A DNA stretch of 64,000 nt from the NCBI GenBank assembly GCA_037039925.1, contig JAXRKP010000389.1, positions 157,501-221,500 on the forward strand, in the 5' to 3' direction. Position 1 is the first letter of the stretch, and each line of letters starts with the position of its first letter. Made by a program: the position numbers and the translations under genes. The notes under the pieces were generated by a model. That model was not told where the DNA came from and made no database searches. It worked only from the letters and a program-made list of their open reading frames with translations. This stretch comes from Doris montereyensis (taxonomy: Eukaryota; Mollusca; Gastropoda; Nudibranchia; Dorididae). Positions 1 through 23,412 of the stretch are shown piece by piece.

Positions 1-45
1 TCCTTACTATTAACTCATGATCAGCTTTAGTTTGTAAGTAATGTA

Positions 46-258
46 AAGTTCCTTCCAAGACCATTATGACAACACACATAGAGCTTAAGCTTACCCCGGT
101 TACAATAGCGTGAAGCGGACACAGTTGATGCGGTGGAATCACTTTCCTGGACAGGACGCTAGTCTGACGCAGGTTTTTACTCCCAAGCTAATGCTTCATT
201 GTGTCCATTTGCACTTGGGTCGAGGGAGGAAGCCTAATCACTCAGCCACTGACGCAAC
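46..258 (-). mobile_element. SINE family A copy (tRNA-headed), internally shortened
   Basis: On the + strand it reads AAGTTCCTTC..., GTGAAGCGGACAC, CTGGACAGGACGCTAGTCTG and ends CACTCAGCCACTGACGC, the reverse of the tRNA-like head. Orientation is therefore minus. Confidence 0.7.
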
Positions 259-384
259 CAGCTTATATTGGTTGTGATTTGTGGCTAATCATCTAGAATG
301 AAATTTTTTTTTTTTTTTAAACTTGCACCTTGACATATTCTTGTACATTAGCTTCTTATTATATCCGTCTTCTACTTCCGACAG

Positions 385-12931
<12,547 letters not shown>

Positions 12932-12940
12932 CACTGACAG

Positions 12941-12946
12941 AATAAA
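12941..12946 (+). terminator. Candidate poly(A) signal AATAAA of the PLAC-like gene
   Basis: AATAAA lies 10 bp after the TGA of the annotated frame and overlaps the TAA of the alternative frame. It is the first such hexamer after the last exon. The 3' UTR would be very short; no transcript evidence is available. Confidence 0.4.
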
Positions 12947-13944
12947 TGAATTTAATAGTCCAATAGCTAAACTATCAGCAAAAGTGTCTACGTAGAGTCA
13001 TATCATTGTTGTGGAGGAACCGAGGCGTGCTTACTAACAGTAAGCTCGCCTCGGGAGGAACTCAAAGCAGAGCTAGATCTAGGATGAGATAACTTTAACA
13101 TTCTTTGTAATTTAGAGAGTCGATAATATAATACTAATACACAAGCATGGTACACCTAGGTGTACAATTCAAGTACGATTATTAGATCGGGTTAGTGTTC
13201 GATACATAGTTTACGCAGGTAGGTGTGAATGGTACTATTACAACTTTTGATAAAAACCTGTTCAAAACGGCGGTTTAGGTGAATGGAAAAAACACAAACT
13301 CTACTCATAGACGGGGGAAAGAATGACATGTTCAATAATTCAAACGTCAATTCTGTTAGAAAACTTCCTGAAATGGAAACAACATTGAGATCACTTAGAC
13401 TGAGCATAAATGCAAAATATGGTTTACTTTAGTGGACTGACCAACATAGTCTTTGGCGAACAAAACACGACCAATTCAGAACTATATGTTGTATAGATCT
13501 ACCTACATGTATCCACATAGTCATAATATAATGTACCCCACAGTAGGGTTCTGAAGACAGTCGTTTTAACAGATTCTTTGTTGCTTTAGAGAGAGTTAAT
13601 AGTTCAATACCTAAATGGGTCCATTTGGAGTCATGATAATATCATAAATGAAACAGTGCAGAATTCTCATGAGGAAATTAATGTTAAAAATGTGTGTGTC
13701 TTTTAAGTACAAAATGACATTAAAATAAACAAAAAGAGACTAACAATAACAAACTTACTTGTATTTTTCTCATTTACAACTGGTTTCAATTTCAGTGTCT
13801 GTTTTCTTTGCTGTTTTTTTGTATTTTAGAAAATTAATGATATAAAACACTCGGTACTACATGGTCTTAATTCAACAAAAACTCTTCGCAACTGCAAAAC
13901 CTGCAACACTCTGCCAATAACCTAAAAGGAAAACCGCTACAAAA
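12947..13944. other. Intergenic, convergent gene ends
   Basis: Between the PLAC-like 3' end and the LINE fragment. Apart from the diverged repeat F copy I see no coding or RNA signal. Confidence 0.5.
13130..13560 (+). mobile_element. Dispersed repeat F, diverged copy
   Basis: CGATTATTAGATCGGGTTAG, TTACGCAGGTAGG and ACGGCGGTTTAGGTGAATGG are shared with the 43.4-44.2 kb copy. The boundary is uncertain. Confidence 0.4.
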
Positions 13945-14590
13945 TATGGAAATATTTTACTACCTGGGGAGCATGATTGATGCAAGGGAGGTGTGGAAGA
14001 AGATGTCAAAACTAGGATACAGAAGGCACAGGCATTTTTAAGCCTTTACAAGGCATGGTCCAGCAAGAGTTTACCAGAAAAAAATCAAACTAAGGAAATT
14101 CAACTCAAATGTCAAGTCAGTGCTAACATATAGCTCAGAAATATGGAGAATCACAACAAAAAAACTAACCTACAAAAAATACAATCATTCATAAATAAAT
14201 GTCTGAGGAGAATTGTCAAAATATTCTGGCCTTAAGATATCTCAAACACTCATCTATGGAAAAAAACTGGACACGTATCAGCTGAAAAAAGATTTAAAAC
14301 GAAAGAATTGGAGATGAAAAGCTACGCTTAGAAAGGACCCCAACACAATAACAAGACAGAGCCTGACATGGAAGTGGAACCCACAGGGTTAAAGGTCGAG
14401 GGGTCGGCCAAAGACTTTAATATGGAGAAAGGAACTGGAGGAGAGAATGAAGAAGACAGGGCAAACATGGGCATCTATGGAGAGGCTGGCCCAGGAGATA
14501 ATTTTTGTTGAGAGATAGAAGGCATTGGAGATTTTTTGTTGATGGCATATGCTTACCAGCTAAAGATAAAAAGGCTAAAAAGAAGACATG
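13945..14590 (+). mobile_element. Degenerate LINE 3' ORF fragment
   Basis: The + strand in several frames reads YLGSMIDA, a segment with VLTYSSEIWRI, a segment close to NNKTEPDMEVEPTGLKV and a final GDFLLMAYAYQ-like region. These resemble the region after the RT core of non-LTR elements (YLGS, LTYGSETW, then a GRP-W end). Many stops mark it as old. It lies between the convergent ends of the PLAC-like gene and PITRM1. Confidence 0.6.
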
Positions 14591-14604
14591 TGTTTAAATG
14601 TTTC

Positions 14605-15112
14605 TACATTTTCACTTGATTTTCCAATCTAACATCAAAAGTTGCACTGGCTCGATTTTGATTTTTGTGCAGTCTTCTAATCTAAAGTCAAAAGTTGACA
14701 TTTTTGTACAGATCTAAACGTCAAAAGTTGACATTTTTAAATGTCAAAAGTTTACTTTTTTTGTAGTCTTCTAAGAGTCTTCTAATCTAAGCGTCAAAAG
14801 TCTTCTAATCTAAACGTCAAAGTTGACATTTTTCGTACAGTCTTCTAATCTAAACGTCAAAAGTTGACATTTTTTTCTTCTTATCTAAACGTCAAAGTTG
14901 ACATTTTTGTAGAGATCTTCTTATCTAAGCGTCCAAAAGTTGACAAGTCTTCTTATCGACTACAATCTTCTTATCTAAACGTCAAAGGTTGACATTTTTG
15001 TACAGTCTTCTAATCTAAACGTCAAAAGTTGACATTTTTGTACAGTCTTCTAATCTAAACGTCAAAAGTTGACATTTTTTTGTACAGTCTTCTAATCTAA
15101 ACGTCATTTGTG
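14605..15112. repeat. ~39-bp minisatellite
   Basis: About 12 imperfect copies of CTTCTAATCTAAACGTCAAA with AGTTGACATTTTTGTACAGT. Confidence 0.9.
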
Positions 15113-15129
15113 AAGGCTCGAATTCTAAG

Positions 15130-16172
15130 TAAACAGCAAGACAAAAAGATTTACAAGTGAAAAGGATTTACAAGATGAAAAGGATTTACAAGTGAAAGGA
15201 TTTACAAGTGAAAAGGATTTACAAGATGAAAAGGATTACAAGTGAAATGATTTACAAGTGAAATGATTTACAAGATGAAAAAGTTTACAAGTGAAATGAT
15301 TTACAAGATGAAAGGATTTACAGGTGAAAGGATTTACAAGATGAAAGGATTTACAAGATGAAAGATTTACAAGTGAAATGATTTACAAGTGAAAGGATTT
15401 ACAAGTGAAATGATTTACAAGATGAAATGATTTACAAGTGTGAAATGATTTACAAGTGAAAGGATTTACAAGTGAAAGGATTTACAAGTAATACAAGTGA
15501 AGGATTTACAAGTGAAAGATTTACAAGTGAAAGGATTTACAAAGTGAAAGGATTTACAAGTGAAAGGATTTACAAGTGAAAGGATTTACAAGTGAATACA
15601 AGTGAAAGGATTTACATGTGAAAGGATTTACAAGTGAAAGGATTTACAAGTGAAAGGATTTACAAGTGAAAGGATTTACAAGTGAAAGGATTTACAAGTG
15701 AAAGAATTTACAAGTGAAAGGATTTACAAGTAAAAGTATTTACAAGTGAAGGATTTACAAGGTGAAAGGATTTACAAGTGAAAAGATTTACAAGTGAAAG
15801 GATTTACAAGATGAATGGATTTACAAGATGAAAGGATTTACAAGTGAAATGATTTACAAGTGAAAGGATTGACAAGTAAAAAGATTTAAGGATTTACAAG
15901 ATGAAAGGATTTACAAGTGAAATGATTTACAAGTGAAACAAGATGAAAGTATTTACAAGATGAAAGTATTTACAAGATGAAAGGATTTACAAGATGAAAG
16001 GATTTACAAGATGAAAAAGATTTACAAGATGAAAGGATTTACAAGATGAAAAGGATTTACAAGTGAAAGGATTTACAAGATGAAAGGATTTACAAGTGAA
16101 AAGGATTTACAAGATGAAAGGATTTACAAGTGAAAAGGATTTACAAGATGAAAGGATTTACAAGTGAAAGGG
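15130..16172. repeat. 15-16 bp minisatellite, ~65 copies
   Basis: Two interleaved unit types, GATTTACAAGTGAAAG and GATTTACAAGATGAAAG. No open frame is kept. Confidence 0.93.
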
Positions 16173-16174
16173 TT

Positions 16175-16980
16175 GACGGAAAAGAAGTTGGAGCTACCAG
16201 TAGCAACAATCAACCACATACGTCAAGTCTTCGTTCTGTCTATTATTACTATTATGGTGGAGTTGTTTTCGTTTAGTCGTTAATTTCTTTTAAAAAGAAA
16301 GAAGAAGGAGACATTGCGGCAACTCCCACTCACCAAACCGTCCACAGACGCACTAACAAAACTGAAGGCAGGAAATCAAATAAAATGAAAAACCTAAAAA
16401 TAGCATTATTAGCAATGGTATAAACAACTTTTATTGGCAAACAAATGTTCAAACATGTGACCAAGAGAACTGGAATAAAATACAACAAACATTCACAGCA
16501 AGAGATACAGAAAACAAGGTGGGAGGGGAAGGGGTGGGGGCGGATGAGGGGTGGATTGATATTTCAAATTAAACATAAATATTTATCATTTAGAACCAAC
16601 ATGCAAAATACGGTTACTCTCAGTGGCCTGGTAACGGAACCTAATTCATACAATGAACGATCAACTCGAAAAAATACATCCATATATATATATATATGTA
16701 TATATATACAATGTATAGATATTATTACGTTTACTTGAATTAAGTTGTACGGGTCAAAGATAAAAGATTGTGCGTCGTCAAATGAAATGGTCTTTCTACA
16801 CATTATTATTAACATCGCTACAGTGATTTCCTTTGTGGAAAGATGGAGGGAGCTCTTTCTATGACACGTGATCCATGGTTTTAAAGGCCATTGAGAAACA
16901 GGAAATATAATATGGTAGTGCATTTTGGCGAAGGTGCATTTTGATAAGAGTCAATAATAATAAACCAATTCAGTAATAAT
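16175..16980. other. No gene recognised
   Basis: AT-rich unique sequence. GTGCATTTTGGCG words at ~16920 recur at ~17860 and may mark the ends of an undefined repeat. The missing PITRM1 3' exons were looked for here on the - strand and not seen. Confidence 0.4.
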
Positions 16981-16984
16981 AATT

Positions 16985-16985
16985 A

Positions 16986-17016
<31 letters not shown>

Positions 17017-17018
17017 AA

Positions 17019-17100
<82 letters not shown>
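16985..17100. repeat. (AAT)n microsatellite
   Basis: Nearly pure trinucleotide repeat. Confidence 0.95.
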
Positions 17101-17103
<3 letters not shown>

Positions 17104-18093
17104 TTTCCGCCAAAATGGCAACAAACCACTACATTATTTACATTGCCATTCTTGATAGGACGTAAACTCTTTTGTTTTGTTAGTTGTTTGTAATCGTTTG
17201 GGTTTTGTTTGTTGTTACTTGGTTTGAGGATAAGACCCAATTATAGGCCTAACCTCTTCTCATAGATTGTTCATTCTTCTCTCACTCAAGACTACAGGGA
17301 GGGGATGGGATGGTGGAGACATTCGGCAACTTGGAGGAATTCTTTTTTTTTTTTTGACACGCATGTCAGGTAAAAGTGACACAAGACCTTTCTCAGATTT
17401 TCTCACCGTGATCAAAGAGAGAGCCGATCAGAGCGTCTGTCTGGCAGACCATCGTCGACGGCCGAGTCGGGGAGGGAACAGGGGTAAGGGTGACAAGAGC
17501 TGAGACAGCTAAGACTGGCATTGTCGTGTGTGTGCACATAATTAACACAAATCTAGATAACACACATACACACACACGGGCGTGGCAGATCACTTGGACA
17601 CACAACATTTTCACAATAACACTCTGCAACACAGTCATGTGCGTGGCACGCTTTTTGTCAACTGGGACGAGACAAAAAGACGTTATCAAGTTTATTTTTC
17701 ACATGAATTGACTCTTTAAATGCAAGCAATTGAAGATAACGTACTTGCAAAAACATGTTGCATTTTGATGAAGATCAAGCCAGCCGTTGTTGCATTTTGA
17801 GGGTTAACTTTTTAGCATAAAATTCGGTGACCTGAAAAATCGTGCAATATGACGAAGCGTGCATTTTGGCGGCGTGCAATTTGGCGGAGACTCCTCTTAA
17901 TTAAGGACCCTGATTTCTACTACTTCTATTCATTTCAAATTTATTGTTCTCTGACAAACACGCATAATCTTTAAAAAAAAAAAAAAATATATATAACAAA
18001 AACCCAGAAGAAAAGCTAGAGGGCGTTGAGGTTCATTTGTGTCTTGTCGTTTCTCTCAAGCAAGGTCGTATAGTACCTGGTAACTATTCTCAC
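17101..18093. other. No gene recognised downstream of PITRM1 exon 23
   Basis: This is where the next PITRM1 exon would be expected; no PreP-like peptide was recognised in either orientation. GCATTTTGGCGGCGTGCAAT at 17860 resembles 16920. Confidence 0.4.
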
Positions 18094-18162
18094 CTGTATG
18101 AATAGAAGGTGTAGTTGCCAGAGTTGGATTCGGCACCGCTGCCATAGGCTCCACCCTTTTCC
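18094..18162 (-). CDS. PITRM1: PITRM1 exon 23, last exon found
   Basis: Acceptor CGTCACAG, donor TACAG|GTGAGA, 69 nt, intact. It encodes [25 protein letters not shown] is the conserved C-terminal-half motif of M16C enzymes. A good donor follows, so at least one further exon is expected, but none was recognised downstream. Confidence 0.88.
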
Positions 18163-21100
18163 CTGTGACGGACAAGACAAGAAAAGAAAGAAATAATCAG
18201 GTCCTGAAATCATAAAGCGTTTTCTCCAGTAGACTAGTGGTTGGATGGGGAACCCGGTAGTCCAGAGGCAAAGTGCCGGCCTCTCAACCAGAACGTCATG
18301 GGTTCGTACCTGACGGGTTGAACATTTTTCTCAAGTTTAACGGCCAAAAAGGAAAGAGAATGTGAGGCTGAGTCAGGGAAGAGTTGAGATTTTTAGGGAG
18401 TTTCTTAGAGCTAAGGGCTAAGGGCTAAGGTGGGCCCTGGAAAAAAAGGACGATGCTGAATGATCAAAACATTGAGAATCAGAATCGGAATCAGAATCCT
18501 GTATCTGTCTCTGAACAGCGAAATTTGGCATGGGACATGGTTTACATAACGCATTACACATATATTTTTTTTTTTTTTTTAAAGGGTAGTAATTGTACGC
18601 AATGCCAGTAAATTCATGACATACATGTATAAGCTTTTGAATGTGAACTCATGAATAAAACATATCATTCATTTCATCAGCACAGATGTATCCCCCGCAG
18701 ACAGAAGAGCGTAGCGAGGAACAGTTAAACTCCCAAATCTTCAAGCAGACGCGTCGAAACCCCTCAACGGAGGGAAAATAATCGACACGTCAAACAGAAA
18801 CAACAACAGACAACAGATATTCCATTATAATATTTTGGATATAAGACAAAATTAAATGTAGAGTTGGGATACCGACAGCGGTAGGGAAAGAAGGAAAAAC
18901 CCACCAAAAGACAAAGCTTAGATGATTAGGGCATGCATGAATAAACTTACAGGACAGCAGACAGCAGACAGCAGACAGCAGACCGTTTCTGATGCCTTTG
19001 ACCATAGGTGGTGATCTCAGAGTGAACAGATAGGAAATAGGGCAGGGGGGGGGGGGGGGGGAGAGCCTTTGTAGTCCAGAGGCAATGTGTTGGCCTCTCA
19101 ACTAAAAGGTAGTGGGTTCAAGTGATGCCAACGGTTAAAAACTTTGCTAACCCCCCCCCCCCACCTTGGTCTAGGTAGGTGGATTGGCACCTAGTCCCAT
19201 TGGAGACAGACGATTAAAAAAAAAAGGTCCCGTGTGCAGATTACAACGCTCTGTGCACGTTAAAGATCCCTTGGCTATTTACAGGGTAGTCCGGGCAAAA
19301 AAACAAAACAAAAATACAAACACCCGAAGATCCCTTTAGTTGTGGATGCGGGTCAATCAAATCAAATCAATTCAGATAGGAAATAGCAAGACGAGAAACA
19401 GAAGTAAAAGAGTGAAAGGGAGGAAGAAGGACCTACCAGAAGCACCCGCTAAGCTTTATTTGTATCATGTGTGAAATGGGGCATAACAAAAAACCTCACC
19501 TGATTTCTCTGTGAAGGAACTTTCTTGACATAAGCGAACCTAATATGTTTAATCTGAAAAAGAAAATCATAAAGTCATTAATATTATGAACGGCTAAGAA
19601 CAAGCAAGAAAGCAGAAATGCTTCTGTCAACGATAACCAATTATTTTTGGTGGTATTTGATAATTCAATTTACTTATCAATCACTTAAATAGTATTCCGG
19701 TCAGGGATTGAAAATTGTCTAAAATGATGTCCGTCTGCACACAATGACACTAGGTTTCACAAAAGAAAACTAAATTACAGTTTTACGGTACACAGTGACG
19801 AATACCTCATGTTCGTTGAAAGGCTTTTAGCGCAAAATGAAACTAGGTCTCCCCCAAAATCTAAATTGTAGTTTATGGAAGACAATGACGAATATCTCGT
19901 GTACTTTGAACGGCTTTCTGCACAAAATAAAACTAGATCTTCAATAAAAATCTAAGTGGCACATTATGGTACACAAAGACGAATATCTCATGTACTTTAA
20001 AGGCTTTTAGTACAAAATAAAACTGGACATTCATAAAAATCTAAGTGGCAGATTATGGTACACAAAGACGAATATCTTATGTATTTTGAACGGCTTTCTG
20101 CACAAAATAAAACTAGACCTTCATAAAATTTTAAGTGGCAGATAATGGTACACAAAGATGAATATCTCATGTACTTTGAACGGCTTTCTGCACAAAATAA
20201 AACTAGACCTTCATAACAGTCAAAACAAAAGTGATAATGAGGTAGGCCTTGTTTGTAATCGCGACGACGCTGGTTCAAATCCCACGGCGGGCACAGGTGG
20301 GGTTTTTTCACAACGTTAATACCTCTTGGGAAAGGCAATTCACTTTACTTTCCCCACTTGACTCAGGTGTGAATGAGTACCCAGCTATAGGTAGAGAAAG
20401 ATCTTGTCAGAGTGTTAGTTAGTACTGAAAAGCCTAACAATAGGCTTATGTACTGTATACTCCCAAGGAGTTGAGGACTTTGAGTGAAATGGCCTGCTGG
20501 GGGATAAATGATGTATAGTCAGTGAGCCTGCACTTGTGCTGGGATATGGACTATAAATCCGTTATTTATCCTTTTATGATATCGAGAGACAAATTAAAGA
20601 TTTAAACTCACGGAGCAAAGTCTTTATGGGAATATCTGACACCAGGGAAAGCTCTTGGCCATGAAGTTCACTGTGAAGGGAAGCTCAAACTGGGTCTGAT
20701 GGCTGGTGGCTTCAATTTGTTGCATCTGTCACAGGAAGAGAATCATAGACCAAACATTTGTCTCATTAGATGACACCTTTCTCAATACATCTCTTTCTGC
20801 TTCTCTTTCTCATTCTCTGCCTCTCTTTTTCTCTCTCTCCCTGCCTGTCTGTCTCTTTCTGTTCCCCTGATATAAACTGTGTCTCCTTTGTCTATGTCTC
20901 TGTCTCTCCACCTATATCTGGTTGTCTACTTGTCAGTCTCTCTCCCTCTCTGGCACTGTCTGTATGTCTGTCCCATCTCCCCCTCCCCCTCGCCTTTCCT
21001 CTCTCCCTTGCTCTCTAGTACACCACAACCACGCATGGTGTGAAAAGGGATGATGGAATATTGCCACATGGTGCCTGACATTTGCTATCAGCTATACAAT

Positions 21101-23210
21101 AACAAAGACCAACTGTCCATCCCATGACAGTGCAGGGCCAATGACATGGCATGATATCAAAGCCCTGTAGGAATAAACACTGTCTATCTCATGACAGTAC
21201 AGGGCCAATGACATGGCATAATATCAAAGCCCTGTAGGAATAAACACTGTCTATCTCATGACAGTGCAGGGCCAAGGACATGGCATAATATCAAAGCCCT
21301 GTAGAAATAAACACTGTCTATCTCATGACAGTGCAGGCCCAATGACATGGCATAATATCAAAGCCCTGTAGGAATAAACAGTCTATCTCATGACAGTGCA
21401 GGGCCAATGACATGGCATAATATCAAAGCCCTGTAGGAATAAACAGTCTATCTCATGACAGTGCAGGGCCAATGACATGGCATAATATCAAAGCCCTGTA
21501 GGAATAAACAGTCTATCTCATGACAGTGCAGGGCCAATGACATGGCATGATATCAAAGCCCTGTAGGAATAAACACTGTCTATCTCATGACAGTACAGGG
21601 CCAATGACATGGCATAATATCAAAGCCCCGTAGGAATAAACATTGTCTATCTCATGACAGTGCAGGGCCAATGACATGGCATAATATCAAAGCCCCGTAG
21701 GAATAAACACTGTCTATCTCATGACAGTACAGGCCCAATGACATGGCACAATATCAAAGCCCCGTAGAAGGAACAAACACTGTCTATCTCATGACAGCAC
21801 AGGGCCAATGACTTGGCACAATATCAAAGCCCCGTAGGAATAAAGACGAGACAAATCACACAAAGGAACAGACAGAAGAGAAACCGTCTTTGGGCACCAT
21901 GGAATTGCACCTGTGATTTACGCGCCGGCACCCATCGCCGCCTCGCCTGAAGAGAGCATGCACTACCAATCAAGCTACCTGAACCCTATGGGGATTTTTA
22001 ACAAAAAATATAACAGGCTCTTAGAATGACAGTGATGTCGATAGCTGAGCGTTTAGGCTGCCAGACTGGGGATCATGAGTTCGAATCCTAGCAAAGCCAG
22101 GTCCGACGTTGTGTTCCTTGGGAAAGACATTTAACACGCATTTTCCCCACTCTACCCAGATGCAAATGGGTACAAGCACTAGCCTGGGAGTAAATACCTG
22201 CATCAGACTAGCGTCCTGACCAGGATATGATTGTTATCACGTGTTCTGCTTCACGCTATCGAAACTTGGATAAGCCCCGGCTCTATGGGCCATAATAACG
22301 GCCTTGAAGGAACTTTAATCATTTATTATAAAAGGATAGGGTTGTGAGCCCAATTTTTTTCCAAAAGTCAAATAAACACACGAGGGGCTTTTACAGTGCC
22401 TGTGCTCTCTCTTCAAACAACGAATCAAGGTTTTAAAAAAAAAAAATTAGGCTAATTTTAGTGATGTACAAGGTTGCGTTTGCAAAGACAAGATGTTTTT
22501 TTTTTTAAATCTTTTAACACCCGTTTTCTCAAAACTAACCAGCCCTGACTTACGAGCCCTGTCATTGCAAGGTCGCGATGACTTAATAAATGTCCTTGTC
22601 CTTCTTCACTTTGGACATCGCCTCTTCGCCTCACTGTTTTCAGACCGTCTCACATCTTTTCTAAAGGCAGGGCGCCAACACAGCAGCTCTAGTTGTGGCA
22701 CAAAGCTGCTGTAGCAGGAGAGAGAGAGAGGGAGGGAGGTCAATCACGGTCCTCGCTAGCCATACGTCTGCACAAAGACAGTGCAGGGTCGCAGTGTAAA
22801 AGTAAGCTAAGCTCCTCCTTCTTTGAACACTCCTTCGGCCTATAGGGGCTGAAATTTGTTTTCCTGCTAATCAACCCCACCCCCTCCTCCCCTCCCCCCA
22901 CCCACACAGACACACCTGAGTGACCGACACGACACCAGTAAAGCACACATTAATAAACAAACATAAATGTGTACCTCAGGAAAAATCGGTCTCGGCTGAG
23001 ACTCGCCTCTGACGTGTGTCAGAAAAGTCTTGAGTCCTTGGACAGACCTGTCCATGGCTGAGGGCGTGGCATTGAGGCTGAGTCTGGTGGGTGAGTGGGG
23101 TGGCGGTGGAGGCAAGGAGGTACAGAGTGAGAAAGTTTGAGGTTAAACGCATGAGAAGACAAGCTGAATGATTGATTGTAAGGGATGTCATATGAAAATT
23201 GAGGAAGGTG

Positions 23211-23251
<41 letters not shown>

Positions 23252-23354
23252 CAGACAGGTCTCATCTTTTCTAAGGCAGGGCGCCAACACAGCAGCTCTA
23301 GTTGTGGCACAAAGCTGCTGAGAGAGGGAGAGAGAGAGAGATGCAGAGAGAGAG

Positions 23355-23412
<58 letters not shown>

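Noticed and set aside
17267..17689. Possible terminal PITRM1 exon
   Set aside because: No frame on the - strand resembles the PreP C-terminus.
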